Part shown: positions 1-8,451 of the stretch, one piece after another
Layout: every line of letters starts with the position of its first letter
How positions within the stretch are numbered: the first letter of the stretch is position 1
From: an uncultured Candidatus Thioglobus sp.
GTDB taxonomy: Bacteria > Pseudomonadota > Gammaproteobacteria > PS1 > Pseudothioglobaceae
Assembly: GCA_905620445.1 (NCBI GenBank)
Contig: CAJQTP010000002.1
Location: 1-40,490, forward strand
DNA: 40,490 bases
Direction: 5' to 3'
Translations under genes and position numbers: made by a program
Notes under the pieces: model-generated
The model's input: the letters and a program-made list of their open reading frames with translations, nothing else
Database searches by the model: none
Told to the model about the DNA's origin: nothing

Positions 1-262
1 TCCGTATATCCTCACAGATTGATGAATAGGAGAGATTTCCCAAATCAGCTGGTCGTGCAAGTTGAGTCAAAGCACCATCTGTACCGATAAACATACTACC
101 AAAAATGCAAAAACCATCACTTTCATATCCAGTTAACCAGTACATATCTTCGATTTTGAATATTAGTAAACCATCCAGTTCAAGCTTTTGCAAAAGTTTG
201 CGTGTTTTTTTCTGACGTTCTGAAAATTCTTCTCGACTGAAATGGATATAGGGCTTATGCAT
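1..262 (-). CDS. M24-family peptidase/creatinase-like protein, N-terminal fragment
   Basis: The gene runs off the left edge; only about 87 codons are present, starting at the ATG read leftward from 262. The translation begins MHKPYIHFSREEFSERQ and contains LDGLLIFKIEDMYWLTGYES, the pattern of the creatinase/Xaa-Pro-peptidase N-terminal domain (a helix, then a strand followed by a Y-W-L-T-G-Y segment). The metal-binding catalytic domain lies outside the window, so substrate cannot be judged. Relatives include Xaa-Pro aminopeptidases, creatinase and ectoine hydrolase (DoeA). It is divergent from the methyltransferase at 431 and lies near a kinase/aminotransferase pair, a neighbourhood that would fit small amino-compound catabolism (inference). 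Family assignment is fairly secure; exact function is open. Confidence 0.7.
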   Translation of the reverse strand, partial: MHKPYIHFSREEFSERQKKTRKLLQKLELDGLLIFKIEDMYWLTGYESDGFCIFGSMFIGTDGALTQLARPADLGNLSYSSICEDIR

Positions 263-333
263 CGTTTGTTTACACTAAATTTAAAACATCAAATTGTACC
301 ACCTTTGTATATATACAGATTTTGAATGGTTCG

Positions 334-379
334 GAGGGAGGCTCATTGAACTCGGCTAAGTATTAATAATACCTCCCTC
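334..379. repeat. Inverted repeat in divergent promoter region
   Basis: GAGGGAGG at 334-341 is exactly complementary to CCTCCCTC at 372-379, separated by 30 bases. Read on the minus strand, the interior contains a second small hairpin (GTATT-ATT-AATAC). There is no T-tract beside it, so a simple intrinsic terminator is unlikely. It sits between the leftward M24 gene and the rightward methyltransferase and may be an operator or a structured leader. Role unknown. Confidence 0.5.
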
Positions 380-430
380 ACATATCAAACGAAGTTTGGA
401 CTTTAGTTCTAATTGATATACAATCTTAGG

Positions 431-1060
431 ATGACTAAAAAAAAAGGTTTAAAAGATGCGTATTCATTAAAGACTCCTGAGGATTCTATAAATTTATATA
501 AAACTTGGGCATCTACATATGATGATGATTTTGCTAAGCAAAATGACTACCGCTCTCCAATAGAAATAGCAAAATATTTTGCTAAATATTCTAATAATAA
601 AGATACTCCTATCCTTGATGTTGGTGCAGGAACAGGACTAATTGGAGAGTGCTTAAATCTGAATTCAAAAGAAGTAGATGCTATTGATATTTCTCCTGAA
701 ATGCTAAATATTGCTAGAATAAAAAATTGTTATTCAAAAATAATCGAGGCAGACTTAACTAAAAGATTGTTGATAAATGATAATCATTATGGAGCAATTG
801 TAAGTGCAGGAACTTTTACTCATGGACATGTTGGACCAAATGTATTAGATGAGCTCTTAAGGGTTACCCGCTCTGGCGGTCTTTTTGTTTTTACGATTCA
901 CTATAAGTTATTTAAAAAAGCTGGTTTTGATAAAAAATTTATAGAAATTAAAAAAAATATTACTAAGCCAATTTTCCATGAAGTAGATGTTTATGGAAAT
1001 AATCCAGATAAAGACCATGGAAGTGACCAAGTAATTATCACAGTATTTAGAAAAAAATAA
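431..1060 (+). CDS. Class I SAM-dependent methyltransferase
   Basis: A 209-residue protein when started at ATG 431; an upstream in-frame TTG at 413 would add six residues but has no better ribosome site. The start chosen places the family-typical opening DAYSLKTPEDSINLYKTWAS at residues 9-28. Motif I (ILDVGAGTGL, about residues 61-70) is the SAM-binding loop, followed by an acidic strand end (VDAIDIS) and a motif with a histidine pair region (GTFTHGHVG). This resembles small-molecule methyltransferases of the Methyltransf_11/25 or Williams-Beuren 27-like type. The substrate cannot be inferred. The next gene starts 10 bases downstream and is probably co-transcribed. Codon use is very AT-rich. 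Confidence 0.8.
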   Translation: MTKKKGLKDAYSLKTPEDSINLYKTWASTYDDDFAKQNDYRSPIEIAKYFAKYSNNKDTPILDVGAGTGLIGECLNLNSKEVDAIDISPEMLNIARIKNCYSKIIEADLTKRLLINDNHYGAIVSAGTFTHGHVGPNVLDELLRVTRSGGLFVFTIHYKLFKKAGFDKKFIEIKKNITKPIFHEVDVYGNNPDKDHGSDQVIITVFRKK

Positions 1061-1070
1061 GGGATAGATT

Positions 1071-1364
1071 ATGCGTAAATATCTAGTTACTTTTCTATTA
1101 AGTTATAACGATAAGATTTACCACGACCATACAGTTGGTATTAATATGCTTGCTGAGGATATGGAAGAACTATTTATTCTTATTGGTAATGATGTTAAAG
1201 CCGACAAATTAACTTCAGCCAGAATAGTTCGAGCAGTAGAAGGATTTGGAATGGTATTTGATACATATGTTCCTATTAAGATTGGTGAGTTTAATGAAGA
1301 TGACAAGCCAATACTTGTTTGGCAAGATGATGATTACAGATTCAATCACGAATCAACTAATTAA
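1071..1364 (+). CDS. Hypothetical protein, 97 residues
   Basis: Not recognised. It starts MRKYLVTFLLSYNDKIYHDH, has no signal peptide or convincing membrane helix, and looks like a small alpha/beta protein with an acidic C-terminus (DEDDKP-like and WQDDDYRF segments). It begins 10 bases after the methyltransferase stop, so the two are probably one transcript. An overlapping minus-strand frame is present but this frame is favoured by orientation and spacing. No function is proposed. Confidence 0.6.
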   Translation: MRKYLVTFLLSYNDKIYHDHTVGINMLAEDMEELFILIGNDVKADKLTSARIVRAVEGFGMVFDTYVPIKIGEFNEDDKPILVWQDDDYRFNHESTN

Positions 1365-1531
1365 CATTAATAACTTCACCTAATCTTTTAACTTCTGAGA
1401 GCCATAACTAGGGTCTGTTAAAGACATAATCTGAAAGAAAAGCAAACACCAAACAAGCCAATATCAAGGCCTAGAGTTTGATAAAATTGTCAGCCTTACT
1501 GGCTTTACTTTTTTTTGGTAACTTTATACTT

Positions 1532-2518
1532 ATGTCTGTTATATCTTTTCCCCCATCAAGATTTAGCCCGTCTGAAGCCCACCAAATAGCAAAAACATTA
1601 TACGGTTTTGAAGTCTCAGTTAAAGTCTTGGATAGTGAGCGAGATCAGAATTTTTATTTGAAACGTGAAGATGGCAAGGAATTTGTATTAAAGATTTCAA
1701 ATCCGGCGGAGGATGTTGAGCTCATTAAGTTACAGGTCGCTAGTTTGAAGCATATTGCCAACTTTGATTCCTCTATACAAGTACCAAGTACGATTCAGAC
1801 TGTAGATGGTAAATTTATTAGTCGGCATAATGGCTGTTTTATTCGCCTACAATCTTTTTTAGCAGGACACTTTATAAAGGACGTTGAGAATCCTGAGCCT
1901 TTCTTATTGGAAGAATTTGGCGCATTTATGGGTAAGTTGGACGTTGCTTTTCGAGAGTTTGATTATCCAGATTTAAAGCGTAAATGGATATGGGATGTTA
2001 GAAATATTGACTTTTTGAAAAGTCATTTAGACTATATTGATAGTGAGTCTGATAAAGCTGTAGTGCGTCATTTTATTGCAAATTATCAGTTAAACATTGT
2101 GCCGAATGAAAAATATTTACGTACCCAGTATATTCATAATGATGGCAATGATTACAATGTACTTCTAAATGACAATGGCCACATATCTGGCGTTATTGAT
2201 TTTGGTGATATGGCGCATACTTTTTTAGCAAGCGAATTAGCGGTTGCCATCACTTATCTTATTCTAGAAGAAGCAGAGCCTGAGACGAAGATCAAGTCGG
2301 TTGTGCAGGGATTTCAATCAGTTTATCCATTAAGAGACGAAGAAATTGAGTCACTCATTCATCTTGTTTGTGTACGTGCGTGTTTTAGCGTGGTAACAGC
2401 GAACTACCGAAAAAAACTATTTCCTGAAAACAAGTATATTTCTGTTACTGAGCCATATGCATGGACATTTCTGAAAAATTTTGCTGACAAAGAATTAAGT
2501 AATTTTAAAATATATTAA
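1532..2518 (+). CDS. APH-fold phosphotransferase (hydroxylysine/ethanolamine-type small-molecule kinase)
   Basis: About 328 residues from ATG 1532. A TTG at 1478 would add 18 hydrophobic residues, but homologues of this family normally open with a short PRFS-x-x-EA segment, matched here by PPSRFSPSEAHQIA, so 1532 is preferred. The ERDQNFYL stretch and a lysine near residue 54 (FVLKIS) form the ATP-binding lobe. The catalytic Brenner-type motif HNDGNDYN is at about residues 202-209, and the Mg-binding DFGD at about 223-226. The family includes hydroxylysine kinase, choline/ethanolamine kinase and homoserine kinase II. The aminotransferase-fold gene begins 3 bases after its stop, so the kinase probably makes the phosphorylated amine that the next enzyme cleaves (inference). 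Confidence 0.8.
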   Translation: MSVISFPPSRFSPSEAHQIAKTLYGFEVSVKVLDSERDQNFYLKREDGKEFVLKISNPAEDVELIKLQVASLKHIANFDSSIQVPSTIQTVDGKFISRHNGCFIRLQSFLAGHFIKDVENPEPFLLEEFGAFMGKLDVAFREFDYPDLKRKWIWDVRNIDFLKSHLDYIDSESDKAVVRHFIANYQLNIVPNEKYLRTQYIHNDGNDYNVLLNDNGHISGVIDFGDMAHTFLASELAVAITYLILEEAEPETKIKSVVQGFQSVYPLRDEEIESLIHLVCVRACFSVVTANYRKKLFPENKYISVTEPYAWTFLKNFADKELSNFKIY

Positions 2519-2521
2519 AAA

Positions 2522-3793
2522 GTGAAATCAAAAAAAGATACATTGAAGTTGAGGAAAAAACACCTGGGGCCGTCACTCTCTCTGGCTTATTCAGAGCCAC
2601 TAAAAATACTCAGGGGGGAGGGGCAATATTTGTATGATGAAAAAGGCAAGGAGTATTTAGATTGTGTTAATAATATCAGTCATGTTGGGCATTGCCATCC
2701 TGCTGTTATCCAGGCGGCTCACGAGCAGAATCAACTATTAAATACTAACACTCGCTACCTGCATGATAATATTGTTGAGTTGGCTGAGAAGCTTTGCAGA
2801 AAATTACCTAAACCCTTGTCCATTTGTTATTTTGTAAATTCGGGTAGTGAGGCGAACGAGCTGGCTTTAAGAATGGCCAGAGCATATACCGGTAGTGATA
2901 GCGCAATTGTCCTAGATCACGCCTACCATGGAAATACTGACTCTCTAATCAATATCAGTCCTTATAAATTTAATAGTAAGGGTGGGCAGGGAAAGCCAAA
3001 ACATGTTGAAGTTGTTCCGATGCCAGACTTATTCAGGGGTGAATTTAATAACCCAAAAACGGCGGGAAAACAATATGCCCAAGCGGTTCAGGAGGCAATT
3101 AATAAGCAGGGTGAGGGTTCAACCTTTATAGCTGAATCGATGTTAGGTTGTGGTGGGCAAATCCCGTTACCAAATGATTTTTTAGCGGAGTCATATAAAT
3201 GGATAAGGGCGTCCTCTGGAGTTTGTATCAGTGATGAGGTTCAGGTTGGTTTGGGCAGAGTGGGCTCTGCCTATTGGGGGTTTGAGACACAAGAAGTCAT
3301 CCCAGACATCATCACAATTGGCAAACCGCTGGGTAACGGCCATCCGATAGCAGCTGTTGTAACTTCAGCTGAAATAGCAAGCGTCTTTAATAATGGCATG
3401 GAGTATTTCAATTCCTTTGGTGGCAACCCAGTTTCTTGTGCAATTGGACTCTCTGTTCTCAATGTAATCGAACAGGAGGGGTTGCAGCAGAATGCCCTAA
3501 ATGTAGGAAATTATTTGTTCTCAGAGTTGTGTTTATTAAAAGATAAATTTTCATTGATTGGTGATGTTCGAGGCGCTGGATTATTTATTGGAATCGAATT
3601 GGTTGAAGACAGAAAAACCCTGAAACCGGCAACAGAAAAGGCAAAGTTGATTACTGATAAAATGAAAGAAATTGGCATACTTCTCAGTACTGATGGGCCA
3701 CATAATAATGTTATTAAAATAAAACCTCCTTTAGTCTTTACTCAGGACAATGCAAAGTTGTTGGTGGATTCATTGTCAAAGTTATTAGCCTAG
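2522..3793 (+). CDS. Class III PLP aminotransferase-fold enzyme, possibly a phospho-lyase (AGXT2L-like)
   Basis: A 423-residue protein starting at GTG 2522, with no clear ribosome site but only 3 bases after the kinase stop, suggesting translational coupling. Class III features are present: NSGSEAN at about 106-112 (phosphate loop of PLP), HAYHGNT at 133-139, the SDEVQVGLGR segment with Asp238 for the PLP ring nitrogen, and Lys268 in TIGKPLGNGHP for the Schiff base. Close family members include alanine-glyoxylate aminotransferase 2, ethanolamine-phosphate phospho-lyase and 5-phosphohydroxylysine phospho-lyase. Pairing with an APH-fold kinase favours the phospho-lyase reaction (kinase, then elimination of phosphate and ammonia), but this rests on context. 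Parts of the gene look more G-rich than neighbours. Confidence 0.82.
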   Translation: MKSKKDTLKLRKKHLGPSLSLAYSEPLKILRGEGQYLYDEKGKEYLDCVNNISHVGHCHPAVIQAAHEQNQLLNTNTRYLHDNIVELAEKLCRKLPKPLSICYFVNSGSEANELALRMARAYTGSDSAIVLDHAYHGNTDSLINISPYKFNSKGGQGKPKHVEVVPMPDLFRGEFNNPKTAGKQYAQAVQEAINKQGEGSTFIAESMLGCGGQIPLPNDFLAESYKWIRASSGVCISDEVQVGLGRVGSAYWGFETQEVIPDIITIGKPLGNGHPIAAVVTSAEIASVFNNGMEYFNSFGGNPVSCAIGLSVLNVIEQEGLQQNALNVGNYLFSELCLLKDKFSLIGDVRGAGLFIGIELVEDRKTLKPATEKAKLITDKMKEIGILLSTDGPHNNVIKIKPPLVFTQDNAKLLVDSLSKLLA

Positions 3794-3813
3794 CATTCTA
3801 ACTATTATCTTAT

Positions 3814-4401
3814 ATGTTTAAAAATTCGTTAAAAATTTCAAAAATAAGTTATTTTTTATCCTTAATAGTTATGATTACTATTAACTCGAAAGCGATTGCT
3901 GTTGAAGACCTTTCATTTCCATTCAATGCCGATAGCGGAAGATACTGGCAATACGTTAGTGATCGAGTGATGGGCGGTGTTTCTGATGGTAAAGTTATTC
4001 TTGAGCAAGACGGAGAAATGTATTATGTAAGACTTACAGGTAATGTAAGCACAAGAAATAATGGCGGCTTTATTCAATTACGCTCAGGAATTTCATTTGC
4101 AAATTCTGAAAAAGATGGCAAAAATCTTCAGGGCGTTCGCCTCAACGTAAGAGGTAATGGCGAAACTTATGATATCCATATAATAACTAATGATAGAGCC
4201 TATTATGGAGACTATTATTCTGCGACCTTCCAAGCTGATTCTGATTGGAAAATGATAGATCTGCCTTTTAATAAATTTGAACGTAAGCGTTACAATACTT
4301 CAAAGTTAGATGCTAAAAATATAAGAAGCTTTAGTATTACAGCTTATGGCCGTGATTTCACATCTGATGTTTCAGTCTCAACAATAGAGTTTTACTATTA
4401 G
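3814..4401 (+). CDS. Secreted CIA30-domain protein
   Basis: A 195-residue protein with an N-terminal signal peptide: Lys-rich start, hydrophobic core at about 11-24, and likely cleavage after A-I-A at 27-29. The mature part has the CIA30/galactose-binding-like beta-sandwich hallmarks: WQYVSDRVMGGVSDG near residue 45, NNGGFIQLRS, GVRLNVRGNGETY and the closing FSITAYGRDFTSDVSVSTIEFYY region. In eukaryotes CIA30 helps complex I assembly; bacterial exported versions have no firm function. It starts 20 bases after the aminotransferase and may share its transcript. Good family call; role unknown. Confidence 0.8.
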   Translation: MFKNSLKISKISYFLSLIVMITINSKAIAVEDLSFPFNADSGRYWQYVSDRVMGGVSDGKVILEQDGEMYYVRLTGNVSTRNNGGFIQLRSGISFANSEKDGKNLQGVRLNVRGNGETYDIHIITNDRAYYGDYYSATFQADSDWKMIDLPFNKFERKRYNTSKLDAKNIRSFSITAYGRDFTSDVSVSTIEFYY

Positions 4402-4428
4402 AGAATAAATAGAAACAAAAGTGATATT

Positions 4429-4778
4429 TGGTGGAGATGGGGGGAATTGAACCCCCGTCCGAAAACTTTCAGTCAAGAAGTCTACATGTTTAGTAAAGGT
4501 CTATTGAGTTAACTTTTTACCACCCGACCAACAGGGATGTAGAAAGCGATTTTAGATTAAGTTTTAACCCTATTATCCTAAAATAACAATAGTGGCGAGT
4601 CTGTAAGCGACCGTTATCCCAAAAGTACAGACGACTCTCAAGTAACGGTTAGCATTATGCTGCTAAAGCGTAGTTGTTTTCGTTTGCAACTATTATTTAA
4701 AGAACGTTTTTACGAGCAATCTTTGTCCTCGACATGCATCCTTGAAATCCAACTCCTCGTCGAAGCCATGTCATCCCC
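4429..4778 (-). ncRNA. ssrA: tmRNA (ssrA), transfer-messenger RNA for trans-translation
   Basis: Read leftward from 4778 the RNA begins GGGGATGACATGGCTTCGAC, the conserved tmRNA 5' end, and ends with a tRNA-like T-arm (GGTTCAATTCC inside a G/C stem) and an encoded CCA at 4429-4431. The resume frame GCA AAC GAA AAC AAC TAC GCT TTA GCA GCA TAA gives ANENNYALAA, so the appended tag would be AANENNYALAA with the charged alanine. This is very close to the Escherichia coli tag (AANDENYALAA) and ends in the ALAA degradation signal. Length is about 350 nt, normal for a one-piece tmRNA. It rescues stalled ribosomes together with SmpB, which is not in this window. The 3' end faces the accessory block at 1-4401. 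Confidence 0.95.
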
Positions 4779-4788
4779 AGATAGCTCT

Positions 4789-4794
4789 ATTATA
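4789..4794 (-). promoter_or_regulatory. ssrA -10 box
   Basis: TATAAT read on the minus strand lies 10 bases upstream of the mature tmRNA 5' end, in the 33-base gap after tyrS. No good -35 hexamer is seen 16-18 bases further upstream. Its placement makes it the likely ssrA promoter. Confidence 0.55.
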
Positions 4795-4811
4795 CTCTTG
4801 ATTAAGTAAAA

Positions 4812-5996
4812 TTAGCTAATTGTGACTCTAGCAAACTTTCTTTTACCTACTTGGTAGATTGACGTTCCCACGACAGGAGTCAAATCTTTATCACTTATCT
4901 TTTCACCATCCATCTTTGCAGCCCCTTGCTTAATCATTCGAAATGCTTCAGATGTTGAAGTTACAAGGTTAGAGTCTTTCAATAAATTTGCAATCTTAGT
5001 TCCCTTTGGAAAAGTGAATTCATCCATGTCATCTGGGATTTTATTTTTTGCAAATCGATCGATAAAGTTTTGCTGCGCTTTTTTAGCTTGATCATTATCA
5101 TGAAAGCGCGTAATAATTTCTTCTGCAAGACGAAATTTGATATTTCTTGGATTTTCACCATTCTCAACTTCCTGCTTCCAGGACTCAATAGTTTCGAGTG
5201 ATTCAAAACTTAAAAGTTCGAGGTATTTCCACATGAGTTCATCCGAAATCGACATCAGCTTTCCGAACATGCTGTCAGGAGCTTCATCAATACCGATATA
5301 GTTATCCAATGACTTGCTCATCTTCTGAACACCATCAAGCCCCTCTAATATTGGCATAGTAAGAATGACTTGAGGCTCCATATTTGCTTGTTTTTGAAGA
5401 TCTCTACCAACCAGCAGGTTGAATTTCTGGTCAGAACCACCAAGCTCAATATCTGCCTGAAGCGCAACAGAATCAAAGCCTTGAACTAGCGGATATAAAA
5501 ATTCATGTATTGAAATTGGTTGGCCAGATTTGTATCGCTTCGAAAAGTCATCACGCTCAAGCATCCTGGCAACTGTTTGCTTTGATGCAAGAGAAATCAT
5601 TTCTGACGAGCTCATTTTGCCCATCCATTCAGAATTAAAAGCTATCTTTGTCTTGTCTTTGTCAAGTATCTTGAAGACTTGGTCTTCATAGCTTTTAGCA
5701 TTTTCTAGGACCTCATCTTTTGTTAACGGCTTTCGAGTAATGTTTTTTCCAGTTGGATCTCCAATCATGCCGGTAAAGTCTCCAATCAAAAAAATAATTT
5801 CATGACCGAGATCTTGAAGCTGCTTCATTTTGTTGATGACAACTGTATGCCCAAGATGAAGGTCTGGAGCGGTTGGATCCATTCCTAGCTTAATTCTTAG
5901 TGGTTTGTTTTTTTCAAGTTTTTTCTTTAGCTCTTCTAGAGGTAAAATTTCTTCAGTTCCTCGTTGAATAATCACTAGCGTTTCATTAATTGTCAT
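4812..5996 (-). CDS. tyrS: Tyrosyl-tRNA synthetase
   Basis: This enzyme charges tRNA-Tyr with tyrosine in the cytoplasm. It is 394 residues, class I Rossmann fold, with the HIGH-type signature HLGH at 47-50 and KMSKS at 225-229; the LGGSDQKFN segment at about 185-193 contributes to tyrosine/anticodon-arm recognition. A C-terminal S4-like RNA-binding domain follows (ending in the [15 protein letters not shown] region). The length and the adjacent motifs match the long bacterial TyrS subtype. Its start lies 12 bases downstream of the proA stop, so proA and tyrS are probably co-transcribed with holA. The ssrA promoter begins just after its stop. Confidence 0.96.
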   Translation of the reverse strand: MTINETLVIIQRGTEEILPLEELKKKLEKNKPLRIKLGMDPTAPDLHLGHTVVINKMKQLQDLGHEIIFLIGDFTGMIGDPTGKNITRKPLTKDEVLENAKSYEDQVFKILDKDKTKIAFNSEWMGKMSSSEMISLASKQTVARMLERDDFSKRYKSGQPISIHEFLYPLVQGFDSVALQADIELGGSDQKFNLLVGRDLQKQANMEPQVILTMPILEGLDGVQKMSKSLDNYIGIDEAPDSMFGKLMSISDELMWKYLELLSFESLETIESWKQEVENGENPRNIKFRLAEEIITRFHDNDQAKKAQQNFIDRFAKNKIPDDMDEFTFPKGTKIANLLKDSNLVTSTSEAFRMIKQGAAKMDGEKISDKDLTPVVGTSIYQVGKRKFARVTIS

Positions 5997-6008
5997 TGTA
6001 TTTACTCT

Positions 6009-7268
6009 CTATGGCCTTATTTGTCCGTCACCTATGACGATATATTTTTGTGATGTCAAGCCTTCAAGCCCAACTGGCCCCCTGACATGAAATTTACCAG
6101 TACTTATTCCTATTTCTGCGCCTAATCCATATTCAAAACCGTCAGCAAATCCAGTTGACGCATTAACCATGACCGAGGATGAGTCAACTTCAGATAAGAA
6201 TTTTTTTGAATTTTCATCATTCTCAGTTACGATTGCATCGGTATGAGATGAGCCGTATTTGTTGATATGAGAAATAGCCTCGTCAACCGATTCAACAATT
6301 TTCATTGAAAGAATTGGCGCTAGATACTCTTCGTACCAGTCATCTTCCGTTACTTTTTTAATAGCACTAGATAATTTTTGTGATTTTTCGCAGCCACGTA
6401 TTTCAACTTCTTTTTCAATGAAGAGCTCTATAAGTCTGGATAGTGCTTTTGGATCAAAACCTTCATGAACAAGGAGAGTCTCGGTAGCATTACACACTCC
6501 ATATCGACGCGTTTTGCCGTTAAATGCAATATCAATTCCCTTTTGAGGGTCAGCATCGATATCTAGGTAGGTATGACAAACACCATCAAGGTGCTTTATA
6601 ACTGGAACTCTAGCATTGCTGCTGACATTTTTTATAAGTCCCTTTCCGCCTCTTGGAATAATAGCGTCAACATAGTCACTAGCTTTAACAAGCTCTGTAA
6701 CCGCTTCGCGATCAGTAACCTCAATAAGTTGAGCGGAGTTTGGATTGAGCCCGGCTTTCTCTAGCCCTTTTTTAATACAACTATAAAAAGCCATATTCGA
6801 GTTAATTGCTTCAGATCCACCCCTTAGGATGACAGCATTACCAGATTTAATACAAAGAGCCGCCGCATCAATAGTGACGTTGGGGCGAGATTCATAAATT
6901 ATTCCAATAACGCCAAGTGGCACCATCATCTTTCCAATTTTAATCCCGCTAGGCCTTGTTTTTAAGTCCGAAACTTCACCAATAGGGTCATTTAATAAGA
7001 CGATTTGATTAAGGCCCTCAATAACACTTTCAAGTCTTTCATCACTAAGCATTAATCGATCCAAAAGCGCCGAATCAATATTATTTTTTTGTGCTGCCTT
7101 AATATCTAAAGAGTTTGCATCAAGGATAGTTTGCTTATTTTCTTGTATTTCAAGAGCAATATTTAGTAATGCAGCATTTTTTGTATCTGTATTGGCGAGG
7201 CGCAGAGTATTGGAGGCAGTTTTGGCTTTTTGACCTATGTTAGATATTAATTCAGCTATTGAGCCCAC
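6009..7268 (-). CDS. proA: Gamma-glutamyl phosphate reductase (proline biosynthesis)
   Basis: ProA reduces glutamyl-5-phosphate with NADPH to glutamate semialdehyde, the second step to proline. It is 419 residues, aldehyde-dehydrogenase fold, usual length. Visible signatures are [14 protein letters not shown] at about 119-132, ILRGGSEA at 147-154, and VCNATETLL with the presumed catalytic Cys259. The start is GTG at 7268, supported by an upstream GGGGA ribosome site and by the conserved alignment of the N-terminus. The first codons overlap the end of holA by 17 bases, so expression is coupled. ProB and ProC are not in this window. Confidence 0.96.
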   Translation of the reverse strand: MGSIAELISNIGQKAKTASNTLRLANTDTKNAALLNIALEIQENKQTILDANSLDIKAAQKNNIDSALLDRLMLSDERLESVIEGLNQIVLLNDPIGEVSDLKTRPSGIKIGKMMVPLGVIGIIYESRPNVTIDAAALCIKSGNAVILRGGSEAINSNMAFYSCIKKGLEKAGLNPNSAQLIEVTDREAVTELVKASDYVDAIIPRGGKGLIKNVSSNARVPVIKHLDGVCHTYLDIDADPQKGIDIAFNGKTRRYGVCNATETLLVHEGFDPKALSRLIELFIEKEVEIRGCEKSQKLSSAIKKVTEDDWYEEYLAPILSMKIVESVDEAISHINKYGSSHTDAIVTENDENSKKFLSEVDSSSVMVNASTGFADGFEYGLGAEIGISTGKFHVRGPVGLEGLTSQKYIVIGDGQIRP

Positions 7269-8274
7269 TATTTTTCCCCGATAAAGTAATGACTACAGCC
7301 TGTAGTTCATCATAAACGTTAAGATTATCCATGCCTTTGAGGGAGCGGTCAATACGCCCCAGTGCTAAAAGTAGTTTTTGGAGTTGCTGGTAACTATGAG
7401 TTTTCAGGGCAAATGATATCAGTGGCTTCCTTTTTTGCCAAACTCGATGATTATTAAGAATTGTATCAATTGTTTGATTGGTTTTAAGTTCAATTGACAT
7501 GCTAACTAAGTTTTTTATTTCACGGTAGAGCGATGAAATTAAGATTACTGGAGGCGTTGAATCGTCAACAAGGGAGCTGAAAATTTTATTTACTTTATCC
7601 GTGTCACCCTTAAGCGCAGCATCAATCATTCCAAAAACTGTGTATTGAGATTGCTGATCAATTTGACTTAAATACTCATTAAGATCAATATTTCCATCTG
7701 GGTATGCAATTTGAAGCTTTTGTATCTCTTGCATAGTAGCAAGAAGGTTTCCTTCAGTGCAATAAGCTATAGCATTTGCTACTTCGTTACTTGAGCTAAG
7801 ACCAAGCTGAGACATATGATTAACAATCCATCCAACAAGTTGTTCGCTTTGAACCTCCCAGTGCTGAATAATCACTCCTTTTTTATCAAGGGCTTTAAAC
7901 CATTTGCTTTTTTGTTGCGCCATATCTAGCTTTCCAGAAGAGATAATTAGCATAATGTCATCTGGAAGGTTTTCGGTTAGCTCAGAAAGTGCTTTAGAGC
8001 CTTTGACTCCAATTTTTCCTGTTGTAAGTCGACATTCAATGATTCGCTTGTCCGCGAAAAGTGAAGGGCTAGAAATTAAATTAAAGATAGCATCCCAAGA
8101 AAAATTACCATCAATATCAAATCTAAAGCGCTCATTAAATCCAAGCTTTTTAGCTGCATCTTTTATAGTTGTTAGAGATTGCTCAACCAAAAGTATCTCA
8201 GAGCCAAAAGCAAAATAAAGAGATGCAGGTTGGTTTGAGAGGTGATTTTGGAGTTGTTCGGGTTTAATGTTCAT
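7252..8274 (-). CDS. holA: DNA polymerase III delta subunit (clamp loader)
   Basis: A 340-residue protein matching HolA, which opens the beta clamp in the DnaX clamp-loader complex. The N-terminal part [12 protein letters not shown] with [15 protein letters not shown] (about 19-33) is the degenerate AAA+ domain opening typical of delta (PxYxxxGxExxL pattern). The middle has the [20 protein letters not shown] stretch that binds the clamp, and the C-terminal collar helices include [13 protein letters not shown]. Many gammaproteobacteria have lptE upstream; here the upstream region is instead divergent toward ftsH. It heads the leftward holA-proA-tyrS run. Confidence 0.92.
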   Translation of the reverse strand: MNIKPEQLQNHLSNQPASLYFAFGSEILLVEQSLTTIKDAAKKLGFNERFRFDIDGNFSWDAIFNLISSPSLFADKRIIECRLTTGKIGVKGSKALSELTENLPDDIMLIISSGKLDMAQQKSKWFKALDKKGVIIQHWEVQSEQLVGWIVNHMSQLGLSSSNEVANAIAYCTEGNLLATMQEIQKLQIAYPDGNIDLNEYLSQIDQQSQYTVFGMIDAALKGDTDKVNKIFSSLVDDSTPPVILISSLYREIKNLVSMSIELKTNQTIDTILNNHRVWQKRKPLISFALKTHSYQQLQKLLLALGRIDRSLKGMDNLNVYDELQAVVITLSGKNSGLNS

Positions 8275-8370
8275 GCTTTTTAAGAAAACAGGTTATGAAA
8301 TAATGCAACTAAAGAAGTTTTAACCTACAGATAATCATTATGTCATAGTTATAAAATATATTGATTAAAC

Positions 8371-8397
8371 CTTGAAAAATGCCATCAAGCCCTATAT
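8371..8397 (+). promoter_or_regulatory. Heat-shock (sigma-32-like) promoter for ftsH
   Basis: CTTGAAA at 8371-8377 matches the sigma-32 -35 element exactly, and CCCTATAT at 8390-8397 matches seven of eight positions of the CCCCATNT -10 element, with a 12-base spacer. FtsH is a classical heat-shock gene, which supports the reading. A sigma-70 reading (TTGAAA with TATATA at 8395-8400, 17-base spacer) overlaps it. The spacer is slightly short for sigma-32. Confidence 0.55.
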
Positions 8398-8451
8398 ATA
8401 ATAAATCAATAGGGTATATTTACATTTCTAATTCAGGTTAAATTTAAAAAT

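Noticed and set aside
331-355. Possible att repeat of the ssrA 3' end
   Set aside because: Shares only short pieces (GGAGG, ATTGAAC) with the tmRNA end; too degenerate for an attachment-site duplication.
1118-1306. Minus-strand frame over the 97-residue orphan
   Set aside because: Ser/Ile-rich antisense translation; the plus-strand frame continues an operon with good spacing.
1478-1531. N-terminal hydrophobic extension (signal-like) of the kinase from a TTG start
   Set aside because: The kinase family is cytosolic and its conserved N-terminus begins at about 1532; the extension is probably untranslated.
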